Source of the DNA: [Leptolyngbya] sp. JSC-1
Lineage (GTDB): Bacteria > Cyanobacteriota > Cyanobacteriia > Elainellales > Elainellaceae
Reading direction: 5' to 3'
DNA: 45,098 nt
NCBI GenBank assembly: GCA_000733415.1
Contig: KL662191.1
Location: 2,356,289-2,401,386, forward strand
Below the pieces are notes generated by a model. That model saw only the letters and a program-made list of their open reading frames with translations. It did no database searches and was not told where the DNA came from. A program made the position numbers and the translations under genes. Positions 26,494 to 34,819 of this stretch are shown piece by piece; positions within the stretch are counted from its first letter, which is position 1, and each line of letters starts with the position of its first letter.

Positions 26494-27207
26494 TTATTGA
26501 GGAGCAATCGTAGACACCAACGTGATCACGAGCAGCGCCACGGCCATTGTTGGAACAGCGACCAGAACGCGGCGATAAACAGGGGCACTCCGGTCTCGCA
26601 TTCCATAAACAGGCTGCCGCCAGCGCGTCAGTTGCTGGATCTGATTGAGGTGATAACGGTCATAGCGGGCCATGCGAGCAAAGGGCAGTTCGCCCTGAGT
26701 TTGGCTGGGTAAAATCCGCCGCCGCTGATAGGGCACGGTTGCATCGCCAAATTGAGTCAGATACTCCTCACTGTTGAGTAAGGCATCGATAAATCCTCGT
26801 AGCCCTTGAGTAGCCAGCACAATCGACCAGCTCAGGGTTTCCCGATTGTTATAAACCTGTCGCCCTAGCAGCCGCTGCACGCACATCTCAACAAATCGGT
26901 AGTTATTGTTGGTTTCGTAATTGAGCCGCCGAAACGAGTCAGAGAGAGCCAAACCCCGAATAAACTCTCGTACTGTAATTTGACCAGAACGAAGCTGAGA
27001 TTCTAAGGCAACTTGGCGATGATTCTGCAAAATTTGCTGTTCATTAAAAACTTGCCGATAGGCGGCCCAAATGATTGCATCCACTTCTGAACTGCTGGGT
27101 AGGGTATCAGTGGTATAAAACCGGGGCTGTTCATCGCTAGGAATCTCGTAGCCATCGACGCGCTGATTTTGGCTGGAAAGTGGATAGCTCAATTGGGGAA
27201 GAGTCAT
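26494..27207 (-). CDS. cpcL: CpcL/CpcG2-type phycobilisome rod linker with hydrophobic C-terminus
   Basis: A 237-residue rod linker. Residues about 20-155 form the phycobilisome linker domain (IIWAAYRQVFNEQQIL, LRSGQITVREFIRGLALS, FVEMCVQRLLGRQVYN, FIDALLNSEEYLTQFGD). The last 25 residues are a hydrophobic segment (VLVAVPTMAVALLVITLV) that marks CpcL, the linker that tethers core-less phycocyanin rods to photosystem I in the membrane, as opposed to CpcG1, which joins rods to the phycobilisome core. AGAGG precedes the ATG. Its place inside an isiA-type cluster suggests a PSI-directed antenna used in iron shortage. Confidence 0.95.
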   Translation of the reverse strand: MTLPQLSYPLSSQNQRVDGYEIPSDEQPRFYTTDTLPSSSEVDAIIWAAYRQVFNEQQILQNHRQVALESQLRSGQITVREFIRGLALSDSFRRLNYETNNNYRFVEMCVQRLLGRQVYNNRETLSWSIVLATQGLRGFIDALLNSEEYLTQFGDATVPYQRRRILPSQTQGELPFARMARYDRYHLNQIQQLTRWRQPVYGMRDRSAPVYRRVLVAVPTMAVALLVITLVSTIAPQ

Positions 27208-27307
27208 GGGATATACCTCTAGAGATCAATTGCATACATCGTGAATACATTAATCACAAGAAAGCAGAAATTCTGTTGGCGAGATTATAGAGAATTCCTG
27301 CTTATGC

Positions 27308-28897
27308 TCATGCCAGCCCAGCTCGTCCGATTTCCAACAAAATAAAGCTGGCAAAAATCACCCCGCCAATGCCGCCAATCAAAAAGCCACTGGTAAATAG
27401 ACTCCAGGCTTGACTGGTTTGTAAATTGCTAGGCAGTTCGCCTACGGGTTTCTGTCTACCGCGAAATACGGATACCCCATAAATCAGTAGACAAATGCTC
27501 AAAATTACGACTAACCCAATGGCGCTGCTCGCTCCGGCCACTAGAGCACTGTCTGTATTCCGCAGTGGTCCCAGCTTGAGAAACGGACCCAGCAGCAAGT
27601 AGCCATGCGCCATGCCAATCTCTAGGCCGCGCGTGATCGGGTTGAGTCCTTGCCGGTAGATGGGTAGGGTTCTGATCCAATTCAAAGAGACATCGCTGTT
27701 GTTGACCGGAGTGGCGAGGTTGCCCAACTGCACATTACCGCGAAAGGGTTGGACAATTCCCTCGACCAAGGCAGCGTTATTGAACGTATTATTGAACTGC
27801 ACATCGCCAAAGCTGGCATCTGGATTGAACTGCATTTTGCTAAACACAAATCCGGACGCCTTAGCACGAGCACGCAGCGCATGCCAGAAATGGCCAGCCA
27901 GCAGCAAACCGGCAAAAATGACATGGAACAGTCCCAGCCAGGTCCGTGGGGTAATTACACCATCTGCGGTCGGGACTCCCACAGGACCATAGAAGACGCT
28001 GGGATAGACGGTGTCATTCACGGTGACAAAATAGGCGGCTAGCAGTCCCATATAGGCCAGTGCCCCTTGACTGTAGGACAAATAGGCTTCACCAGACCAA
28101 ATCAGCACTCGTTTAGCCCAGGCAGTGGGTTGCGTCAGAATATGCCAGATGCCGCCCAGAATGCAGATTAACCCAATCCAAATATGTCCACCCACGACAT
28201 CTTCTAGATTGTTTACAGCAGCCATGCCTTTGAGCGTCCAGCCGCTGGGGGTGATACCGACCAAATAGCCAAAGATTCTCAGCGGGTTGAGGGTGGGGTG
28301 GGTAATTAGCCGCACCTGTTCTGCCACCGGATCGTAGAGACCGCCAAACCGCGTGGCTTTTAGCACCAGCAGCAAGGCTCCCATGCCCAGCAGCACCAAA
28401 TGGATGCCGATAATCGAGGTCATTTTGTTGCCGTCTTCCCAGCGGTAGCCAAACCCTTTTTCATCCAGTTTGGCTGGCCCCAGGACCGCATGATAGATGC
28501 CTCCGGCTCCCAGCACGGCTGAGCTGACCAGATGTAGCATCCCAATCATGAAGTAGGGATAGGTATCCACCACCTGTCCACCTGCACCGACGCCAATCCC
28601 CAACGCGGCTAAATGGGGTAGCAGAATCAGCCCTTGATCGTACATGGGCAGAGCCGGATTGAAACGGGAGAGTTCAAACAATGTCATGGCTCCAGCCCAC
28701 AGCACAATTAGCCCAGCATGGGCCACATGCGCTCCTAACAGCTTGCCAGAGAGGTCAGCAAACCGTAAGTTTCCAGCCCACCAGGACGTGGGATTCATGG
28801 AATCGGTAACGTAAGCGGTCGTAACCAGGGAATCTCCGATTAATGAATCAGGAGAATCAATTGGTTCAGAATTGACTTCAGCGTTAATTGCAGTCAT
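27308..28897 (-). CDS. IsiA-PsaL fusion chlorophyll-binding protein
   Basis: A 529-residue fusion. Residues about 30-345 are a six-helix IsiA/Pcb domain (LSGKLLGAHVAHAGLIVLWAG, NNLEDVVGGHIWIG, GHFWHALRARAKASG). Residues about 385-529 match photosystem I subunit PsaL: LPIYRQGLNPITRGLEIGMAHGYLLLGPF, then LKLGPLRNTDSALVAG and the end WSLFTSGFLIGGIGGVI. PsaL forms the centre of the PSI trimer, so the fused PsaL part can be expected to take the PsaL site in PSI and fix the antenna domain to it. Such fusions are known in iron-starvation isiA clusters of some filamentous cyanobacteria. The gene is 48 nt after the preceding isiA gene. Confidence 0.96.
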   Translation of the reverse strand: MTAINAEVNSEPIDSPDSLIGDSLVTTAYVTDSMNPTSWWAGNLRFADLSGKLLGAHVAHAGLIVLWAGAMTLFELSRFNPALPMYDQGLILLPHLAALGIGVGAGGQVVDTYPYFMIGMLHLVSSAVLGAGGIYHAVLGPAKLDEKGFGYRWEDGNKMTSIIGIHLVLLGMGALLLVLKATRFGGLYDPVAEQVRLITHPTLNPLRIFGYLVGITPSGWTLKGMAAVNNLEDVVGGHIWIGLICILGGIWHILTQPTAWAKRVLIWSGEAYLSYSQGALAYMGLLAAYFVTVNDTVYPSVFYGPVGVPTADGVITPRTWLGLFHVIFAGLLLAGHFWHALRARAKASGFVFSKMQFNPDASFGDVQFNNTFNNAALVEGIVQPFRGNVQLGNLATPVNNSDVSLNWIRTLPIYRQGLNPITRGLEIGMAHGYLLLGPFLKLGPLRNTDSALVAGASSAIGLVVILSICLLIYGVSVFRGRQKPVGELPSNLQTSQAWSLFTSGFLIGGIGGVIFASFILLEIGRAGLA

Positions 28898-28945
28898 AGG
28901 AATAAAATCTTGAATGCTTAGGGGATTGAAAACGTAAACCAGAGA

Positions 28946-29977
28946 CTAACTCGCCTGTCCACGCGGAAATGCCACCATTTTGCCCTGACTGAAGCTATAG
29001 CCAGCGGCTCGCAGTGCATGAAAGAGATGCCCCTGCAAAAAGAAGAAGCCGAGCCAGAAGTGGGCATTAGCGAGCCAAACGCGAGAGGTCAACACGCCAT
29101 CTGGACTAACAAATACCGGAAACCGATCAAACTTGAGTGCTAAGGTGGGTCCAAAGAATTCGGGCGGAAAGGCGATGGTATTGACTGAAACAAACAACGT
29201 GGCAATGAATGCCATCAAACTTACTGCACCAATGCTATAGGATAAATATGCCTCACCCGACCAGACAAATAGATTTTTAGCCCAGGTGAACGGTTTAGTG
29301 CGAATATGCCAAACACCACCTAGAATACACATTAAACCGACATAAATATGCCCACCCACGACATCTTCTAGACTATCTACACTAGCCAACCAGAACCTGC
29401 CGCCTCCACCAAACAAATAGCCAAAAATAGCAGCGGCATTGAGGTTAGGATTCGTGATCAGCCGCACGTTGTGAATTGTGGGGTCGTATAGGCCACCAAA
29501 TGCCATTGCTTTAGCTACCAACATCAGGGCACCAATTCCCAACAGCACCAGATGAATGCCCAAAATCGTCGTCATTTTATCGGCATCATCCCAGCGGTAG
29601 CCAAAGAAGCTGGACTGGTTTTCCAATTTAGCGGGTCCCTTAAATACATGAAACAGTCCCCCTGCGCCCAAAACCGCTGAGCTGATCAAATGCACCACAC
29701 CAACCGCGAAGTAGGGATAGGTATCGACAATCGCGCCGCCTTCACCTACGCCCAGTCCCAGCCTTGCCAGGTTCGGTAAAACGATCAATCCCTGTTCAAA
29801 CATGGGGCGGGTTGGATCAAAGCGAGCCAATTCAAATAAGGTAATCGCCCCGGCCCACAGCACAATCAGGCCAGCATGGGCAACATGGGCACCGAGCAAC
29901 TGTCCAGATAGATTAACTAGACGTGCATTGCCCGCTCGCCAGGGAATTTGTTCGGTCGATTCAGCCGCAATGGTCAT
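28946..29977 (-). CDS. isiA: IsiA-type iron-stress chlorophyll-binding protein
   Basis: A 343-residue, six-helix CP43-like protein of canonical IsiA length. Its C-terminal third (AFPPEFFGPTLALKF, ANAHFWLGFFFLQGHLFHALRAAGYSF) is the closest of the four copies to Synechocystis IsiA. The N-terminal half is close to the other copies in this cluster. AGGAG lies 8 nt before the ATG. It is the second gene of the cluster, separated from the first by a 310-nt spacer that contains one arm of an inverted repeat. Exact paralogue naming (isiA, isiA3 and so on) needs a phylogeny. Confidence 0.93.
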   Translation of the reverse strand: MTIAAESTEQIPWRAGNARLVNLSGQLLGAHVAHAGLIVLWAGAITLFELARFDPTRPMFEQGLIVLPNLARLGLGVGEGGAIVDTYPYFAVGVVHLISSAVLGAGGLFHVFKGPAKLENQSSFFGYRWDDADKMTTILGIHLVLLGIGALMLVAKAMAFGGLYDPTIHNVRLITNPNLNAAAIFGYLFGGGGRFWLASVDSLEDVVGGHIYVGLMCILGGVWHIRTKPFTWAKNLFVWSGEAYLSYSIGAVSLMAFIATLFVSVNTIAFPPEFFGPTLALKFDRFPVFVSPDGVLTSRVWLANAHFWLGFFFLQGHLFHALRAAGYSFSQGKMVAFPRGQAS

Positions 29978-30287
29978 GAATATGGTCTCCTATAGCAAAG
30001 CGTAAGATTTGAGGATTGTTTCAGAGCATTTTTTGTGAACGATTTTGAAAAGGCTGGACTCAGCTCTTGATCCAGCCAACGAGCAAGTTGTTTGACAAAG
30101 AGGCGATGCTAGATGTTAGTGGAATGAGAAGACAAGCGGGTTCAAAGTCTCCCAATTTTGGGGGATTTAGGGTGCGTGCGTACACCGTAACCTCCAAAAG
30201 GGGAAATCGGATCAGAGATGCAGATGTTTTGCTTGTGGTAGGGGGAATAATGCTGCGGTCAGGGTAATTCACATAGAGATACGTTGA
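29978..30287. other. Spacer between the first two isi genes, with inverted-repeat arm A
   Basis: 310 nt without a credible gene. Bases 30122-30189 form one arm of an inverted repeat whose partner is at 31754-31817. The centre (CCCAATTTTGGGGG) can fold on itself. Confidence 0.6.
30122..30189 (+). repeat. Inverted interspersed repeat, arm A
   Basis: About 67 nt that align, with few mismatches, to the complement of 31754-31817; both end in GTACACCGTA. It belongs to the palindromic TTCAAAGTC-CCCCAA type common in cyanobacterial genomes. Confidence 0.8.
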
Positions 30288-31382
30288 TCAGGAATTAGCG
30301 ACCCTACTAGCAAATGCCTCTTCTAACGTAGGTGTTGATTCTGTGGATACATTAGCAGCAATGAAGTCAAAGAAAGTGCCATAATCATTGTCACGTGCCG
30401 CGGAACGTGCTCGATAAGCGTGCCAGAGATGACCCACTAAGGCGAGAAAACCGAGCGCAGCATGAACACTGGCTAACGCCGGTCGAACGGATGCACCCTC
30501 GATGGGGCCATAAAACACACTTGGATAGGCAATTTGATTCACTGAGACAAAGCAAGCCACGCTGAACCCAGCTAACGCCAACGCTGCCAAACTGTAAGAC
30601 AAATAGGCTTCACCAGACCAAATCAAGACCCGCTTGGCCCAGTCTGACGGTTGAGAGACAATGTGAAAAATGCCGCCAGCAATGCAAAGTAAACCGACCC
30701 AGACATGCCCACCGACGAGATCTTCCAGATTATCCACACTAGCCATGCCGGTGATTGTCCAACCCTGCGGGCTAAACCCAAACAAATAGCCAAAGATGCG
30801 GGCCGGATTTAGATTTGGAGTCACCAATCTCACCTGATCGACTAGCGGATCATACAGTCCACCAAACCGGGTGGCTTTCAACACCAACAGCAGGGCACCC
30901 ATACCTAAAATCACTAAATGAATGCCTAAAATGCTGGTCATCTTGTTGCCATCTTGCCAGCGGTAGCCAAACGAGCGTTCGTCGAGTTGCTCTGGCCCTA
31001 GTACAGCGTGGTAGAGGCCACCTGCGCCCAACACGGCAGCACTGATCAGATGAATCATACCAATCGCAAAGTAGGGATAGGTATCCAGAACTTGGCCACC
31101 TGCTCCTACGCCAATTCCCAGTGCCGCTAGATGGGGCAGCAGAATCAACCCTTGCTCGTACATGGGTTGGGCTGGGTCAAAGCGGGAGAGTTCAAACAAC
31201 GTCATGGCTCCAGCCCACAGCACAATCAACCCAGCATGAGCCACATGCGCTCCCAGCAGCTTGCCAGAGAGATTGGCAAATCGAGCATTTCCGGCCAGCA
31301 GCGGTGCACCCGAATCCTGCGACTGGAGACTGGTCCAGCCCAAGGCTCGAAACAGGGGAGTCCAAAAAATTGAGGTGGTCAT
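30288..31382 (-). CDS. IsiA/Pcb-family chlorophyll-binding protein (first gene of the isi cluster)
   Basis: A 364-residue six-helix antenna protein with the same motifs as its neighbours (LSGKLLGAHVAHAGLIVLWAG, DNLEDLVGGHVWVG, GHLWHAYRARSAARD), a short variable N-terminus and a C-terminal tail of about 35 residues not found in the others. It is very similar to the antenna domain of the PsaL fusion, suggesting a recent duplication. AAAGGAG stands 11 nt before the ATG. A promoter and a Fur-like dyad lie 80-130 nt upstream, so this is the lead gene. Arms of an inverted repeat lie on either side of it. Confidence 0.94.
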   Translation of the reverse strand: MTTSIFWTPLFRALGWTSLQSQDSGAPLLAGNARFANLSGKLLGAHVAHAGLIVLWAGAMTLFELSRFDPAQPMYEQGLILLPHLAALGIGVGAGGQVLDTYPYFAIGMIHLISAAVLGAGGLYHAVLGPEQLDERSFGYRWQDGNKMTSILGIHLVILGMGALLLVLKATRFGGLYDPLVDQVRLVTPNLNPARIFGYLFGFSPQGWTITGMASVDNLEDLVGGHVWVGLLCIAGGIFHIVSQPSDWAKRVLIWSGEAYLSYSLAALALAGFSVACFVSVNQIAYPSVFYGPIEGASVRPALASVHAALGFLALVGHLWHAYRARSAARDNDYGTFFDFIAANVSTESTPTLEEAFASRVANS

Positions 31383-31458
31383 TCGCGATCCGTCTCCTTT
31401 GTTGTAGATGGAAGAGCCTAGATGGCAAGAGCCGGGAATGTTGATAGTCTTTAGCAGC

Positions 31459-31480
31459 TATTGAGAAAATTACTCAATAA
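31459..31480 (-). promoter_or_regulatory. Putative Fur operator of the isi cluster
   Basis: The sequence TATTGAGAAA-N6-CAATAA contains the dyad ATTGAG-N7-CTCAAT and lies immediately downstream of the predicted -10 box. It contains the TTCTCAAT core, which I recall from the Anabaena FurA consensus, and nearly equals the box at 43828-43849. Confidence 0.7.
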
Positions 31481-31481
31481 A

Positions 31482-31510
31482 ATCAAACTACAAAATCGGC
31501 GCTATTGCAA
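31482..31510 (-). promoter_or_regulatory. Putative promoter of the isi cluster
   Basis: On the minus strand, TTGCAA (-35) and TTTGAT (-10) are 17 nt apart, with the Fur-like dyad abutting the -10. The leader to the ATG at 31382 is about 90 nt. Confidence 0.5.
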
Positions 31511-31753
31511 ATGTTCCGACTGGGATTTAGGTAAAGTTTTGCTAACTCAAGCATTGAAAAGCGGCATTCTACAACGCAAAGACCCTACAGAAACCATACA
31601 AAGCGATATGTTTCTCGACTCTATACTGTGATTTGCAGCAGCGATTTTGGTTGCTGACACTCTAACGAACTGGAAGTTTATTGATAATCTATATTAAGAA
31701 TTTCTATGTTTGTGGAATTCAGTATAATTTCGCCCCACCCCCCAATTCTGAGC

Positions 31754-31817
31754 TACGGTGTACACATGCCCCCTAAATCCTCCAATTTTGGGGGACTTTG
31801 AACCTGCTTGTTCTCTC
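31754..31817 (-). repeat. Inverted interspersed repeat, arm B
   Basis: Complement of the arm at 30122-30189. The pair encloses the first isi gene and its promoter. Confidence 0.8.
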
Positions 31818-31924
31818 GTTTCACCATTGACAGTGACATATTTGCCGTAACATCAATAACTCAATCTACTTCAGCTAAAAATGATGAGAAGCAAAACATT
31901 GAGAAGAATAGTAAATTGAATCAT

Positions 31925-33328
31925 TTAGTTGATCTCAACCCGATCACCATCTTTGAGATAGGCCGCTCCCTTCAAAACCACCCGGTCGTTTTTAGTCAAT
32001 CCTTGTTTAATTTCAATTTGTTGATTCGGCAACAGTTCACCCACTTCCACGGGCTGGGCCGTGACGGTCTGGTCGGGATTGAGGCGGTAGACAAGATGGC
32101 TGCCATCGGGTTGGGGCAACACTGCCGCAGCAGGCAAAGTTATGCCTGGAGTAGTCGATGTGATAATCGCGCCGCGCAGAAACATGCCTGGTTGTAATAG
32201 ATCCGAATCTGGCAGGAATACTTCTACAGTCGCCATCCGCGTTTTTGGATCGATCAGGGGGTCAATGGCTTGGACTCGTCCGCTTAAGCGCAGATTAGGG
32301 TGGGCATCGCTAGTAATCTGGACGCCTTGCTGAAGCCGGACCTGAGCGAGCTGGGTTTCAGGCAGTTCTAGATGCAGTTCCAGCCGCTGATTGTCAATTA
32401 AGCTAAACAGTTGACCAGAGGCCACATCACCGACTCGCGCCAGCCGTTCGGCAATTTTGCCGCTGCGGGGAGCTAGGACTTGAGTATCCTCAAGCTGGGC
32501 TTGCAAGGTTTGCACCCGTTGTCGGTTCGCTTCCAACTGCGCTTCGGCTTGGGCCAACACTTCAGGGCGCGGGCCTGCCTCCAGTTCGCTCAACTGCTGA
32601 GTAGCCTGCTGCAACATGGCCTTTGCCTGAGATAGGGCAGCCTCGGCACTGCGAGCTTGATTCAGCACTTCATCGAGGCGATCGGTGGCAATCGCGCCTT
32701 CACGGGCTAGGGTTTGATTGCGCAGAACGCGCTGGTTGGCTAGGGTTAAATCCGACTCGGACCGCGCGACTTCGGCCTCAGCGCTGCGAACTTCTGCCCT
32801 CGCTCGGTTGATTTCTTCGATCCGACTGCCCGACTGCAATTCTGCCAACTTGGCGGCAGCAGCTTGTACCTGTGCCTCGGCTTCACGCAACTGAGCTTGC
32901 AACACTTTGCTATCTAAAACGGCCAGCACTTGCCCCTGCATCACCAAATCCCCTTCTTCAACCAACACCTGATCGATTTGCAGGCCGCTGCTTGGTGAGA
33001 GAATGGCTAGCATTTCAGCCGCCACTACGGTGCCTGTTGCCGCTAACGTGCGCTGAATTGGGGCGACTGTAACCGTGGCAAGAGTAACTGAGGTGGCGGT
33101 CGATGCGGAGTTGACAGAGGTTAACGTCGGACGGTTGGCAGCCAGTTTGAGCCAGTAAGTCGCTGCCAGAGTGATTGCTATTCCTAGGCCAACTCCTAAG
33201 AGCAGTTTGGTGAATTCTGCTGGAACTAAATGGCTTGGCTCTGCCGACCGAGGAGAATGATCAAGTTCGCTGAAGGGCGAGGGTTCAACGTCTTTGGTGG
33301 AATCATCAGGCATGGCGGCACCATCCAC
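31925..33328 (-). CDS. RND efflux membrane fusion protein (HlyD/AcrA family)
   Basis: A 467-residue periplasmic adaptor: one membrane anchor at about residues 40-60, a lipoyl-type half (VLVEEGDLVMQGQVLAVLDS), a long coiled-coil hairpin (about 150-270, rich in Ala/Glu/Gln), the second lipoyl half (LAPRSGKIAERLARVGDVASG) and beta-barrel domains. The annotated start is a GTG 2 nt after the upstream stop; an ATG at 33313 is an alternative. It is the natural partner of an RND pump, yet no pump follows directly: after 540 nt the isi cluster begins, and the RND gene lies beyond it in the same direction. Confidence 0.94.
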   Translation of the reverse strand: MDGAAMPDDSTKDVEPSPFSELDHSPRSAEPSHLVPAEFTKLLLGVGLGIAITLAATYWLKLAANRPTLTSVNSASTATSVTLATVTVAPIQRTLAATGTVVAAEMLAILSPSSGLQIDQVLVEEGDLVMQGQVLAVLDSKVLQAQLREAEAQVQAAAAKLAELQSGSRIEEINRARAEVRSAEAEVARSESDLTLANQRVLRNQTLAREGAIATDRLDEVLNQARSAEAALSQAKAMLQQATQQLSELEAGPRPEVLAQAEAQLEANRQRVQTLQAQLEDTQVLAPRSGKIAERLARVGDVASGQLFSLIDNQRLELHLELPETQLAQVRLQQGVQITSDAHPNLRLSGRVQAIDPLIDPKTRMATVEVFLPDSDLLQPGMFLRGAIITSTTPGITLPAAAVLPQPDGSHLVYRLNPDQTVTAQPVEVGELLPNQQIEIKQGLTKNDRVVLKGAAYLKDGDRVEIN

Positions 33329-33330
33329 TT

Positions 33331-34029
33331 CTAGTAGTTCAGCACTGCCGGAATGCCCAATTGATGCAAATCAAGCGTTCGCTTTTGCCGTCGGTGATCA
33401 AAGGTGAGATCCAGCAGTGGCTTTGATTGTAACTCCAGCGAGATCACGCCTTCCCGCTCTAGCAGCGTCATCGAGTCTGTCAGCGGGGTGGTCGTGCTGA
33501 TCCCAACTGCGGTGCTGGTGAGCTGCTGAATCTGGGCAGGATGGGCCAATAGCTGTTGATGCATCACCGAAGTGGGATCAAGCAAGGCCACGAGGGAAAT
33601 AGACTCCGGAATCACAAAACACAGCGGCTCGGTCTGAGTACGCCAATTGTCTACCGCAAAATTGATGAAGGGCTGGAAATCGATGGTAGGAGCGGGGTCG
33701 GAGGCTGCGGATTTAGGGCGCAGGGCGATGCTAAAGGGGGAAGCCTGGGTTTGCGGCCAGTTGGCTCGTGCTAAAAAGTCAATTCCAGACTGCATGGCAT
33801 ATATTTCTGCCGCCAGTTCATCTTCGACCCAGAGCAGCTCTAGATAAGCATTTTCAAAAAAAATCAGGCGCGAGGCAGTGCCTTGCTGCAAGCGGCGCAG
33901 CGGTTGGCTGGAACTCACTAAGCCCAAATCAGCGAGGGCAAAGGCTGAGACGGGGGCACTAACGCAAATAACAATGTGATCGATTTCTAACAAAGACTCT
34001 GTCGCTATAGCCAATAACTGGAGGGGCAT
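33331..34029 (-). CDS. Glyoxalase/VOC-superfamily-like protein
   Basis: A 232-residue protein with an N-terminal glyoxalase_3-like half: LLEIDHIVICVSAP and the paired segment RLIFFENAYLELLWVEDE, as in VOC-fold proteins that bind a divalent metal. The C-terminal half is less typical, so catalysis is uncertain. The ATG at 34029 has a good AGGGTGAG just upstream and is preferred to a GTG 9 nt earlier. It is 2 nt from the membrane fusion protein gene, forming a two-gene operon. A role in tolerance to the exported compound is possible but only inferred. Confidence 0.82.
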   Translation of the reverse strand: MPLQLLAIATESLLEIDHIVICVSAPVSAFALADLGLVSSSQPLRRLQQGTASRLIFFENAYLELLWVEDELAAEIYAMQSGIDFLARANWPQTQASPFSIALRPKSAASDPAPTIDFQPFINFAVDNWRTQTEPLCFVIPESISLVALLDPTSVMHQQLLAHPAQIQQLTSTAVGISTTTPLTDSMTLLEREGVISLELQSKPLLDLTFDHRRQKRTLDLHQLGIPAVLNY

Positions 34030-34125
34030 GGTTCTCACCCTGAATTTAATTTTTTATAAACAATAAACTTTTACAAACGAGTCTTTAAAAGAATTGCTAA
34101 TAGCAAGTTTGGCTGCAGTACACCC

Positions 34126-34203
34126 AGTTGACAAAGCTAGTTGGTAAGGCTAGTTGGCAAAGCTAGTTGGCAAAGCTAGTTGGCAAGGCTACTTGACAAA
34201 GCA
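34126..34203 (+). repeat. Six tandem 13-bp units
   Basis: Units of the form AGTTGGCAAAGCT, repeated six times with one to three changes each, ending at ACTTGACAAAGCA. Confidence 0.85.
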
Positions 34204-34423
34204 GTTGCTCAAGCTGATTCGCGCTCAGGTTCAACAGGGGGATGGAAATGGGCATTGGGGGCAGGAGTCAGGAGTTGCTGATGGCCTGCAGTCAATTGTG
34301 CTTACCTATTTCGGAATGCTGAGTAAGGCTGATGCCAAGCTTGGATCAGGGGCTTTAGATGCTGTTCTAAGCAAAAGTTAGTCTTAAGCTTAAGATGGTA
34401 ACAACGTTTCTGCTACTGTTAGC

Positions 34424-34442
34424 AATAATTCTCATTAATTAT
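34424..34442 (-). promoter_or_regulatory. Possible Fur box (ATAATT-N6-AATTAT dyad)
   Basis: The minus strand reads TAATGAGAATTATT in the middle, close to classical Fur sites. It lies about 395 nt upstream of the glyoxalase-like/fusion-protein operon and about 380 nt from the DUF3102 gene, so the target is unclear. Confidence 0.4.
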
Positions 34443-34491
34443 GAAACGCTGAAACTCTAAACTTGTCAACCTGTCTTGAGCGTGGAGCGCG

Positions 34492-34519
34492 ATCAGCCAG
34501 TATGATTGTGCTGGCTGAT
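34492..34519. other. Perfect 9-bp hairpin
   Basis: ATCAGCCAG and CTGGCTGAT pair around a 10-nt loop. No T-run follows on either strand, so it is not a standard terminator. Confidence 0.5.
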
Positions 34520-34743
34520 TGGCTCATTAGGCTGACCTGTCGTATGGGTTCCAATACTTACCAATACTTTTTATGCGCTTTTATGCGCTGCTAAACTATG
34601 AAGCTTTTGTTTGATTGGGAATTCTGACTAGAATAGGCAACCTCAATTCGTTTAGGCTATAGTTCAGACAAACGAGCGGCAAGTTTCAATGGTCTTTCCT
34701 GATGATCTTGCCAAGTTTCATCGGACTCACTAGCTGCATTACT

Positions 34744-34782
34744 TGCTGGCATCAAGTACTGGCATTAAGTACTGGCATCAAG
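34744..34782 (+). repeat. Three tandem 13-bp units
   Basis: TACTGGCATCAAG repeated three times, with one change in the first and one in the second unit, ending 37 nt before the GTG of the DUF3102 gene. Confidence 0.85.
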
Positions 34783-34819
34783 GCAATCAGCTCCTGTAGT
34801 TTTCAACCTGGAAACAACG

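Larger units (their letters stand above)
31383..31924. other. Upstream region of the isi cluster
   Basis: 540 nt without a credible gene. It holds a promoter (31482-31510), a Fur-like box (31459-31480) and repeat arm B (31754-31817). The rest is AT-rich with nothing recognised. Confidence 0.6.
34039..34819. other. Long spacer with tandem repeats and a Fur-like dyad
   Basis: About 780 nt with no gene I can support. It contains a six-unit 13-bp tandem repeat (34126-34203), an AT-rich dyad (34424-34442), a perfect hairpin (34492-34519) and a three-unit 13-bp repeat (34744-34782). Confidence 0.6.

Noticed and set aside
25498..31382. One of the CP43-like genes being psbC
   Set aside because: All lack the large lumenal loop of CP43 and are 320-365 residues long outside the fusion.
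34126..34203. CRISPR array
   Set aside because: The units are 13 bp, directly adjacent and without spacers; no cas genes are present.
34154..34381. A 75-residue frame in the long spacer
   Set aside because: It begins at a TTG inside the 13-bp tandem repeat, has no Shine-Dalgarno site and no recognisable product.
34492..34519. Rho-independent terminator
   Set aside because: The stem is perfect, but no T-run follows on either strand.
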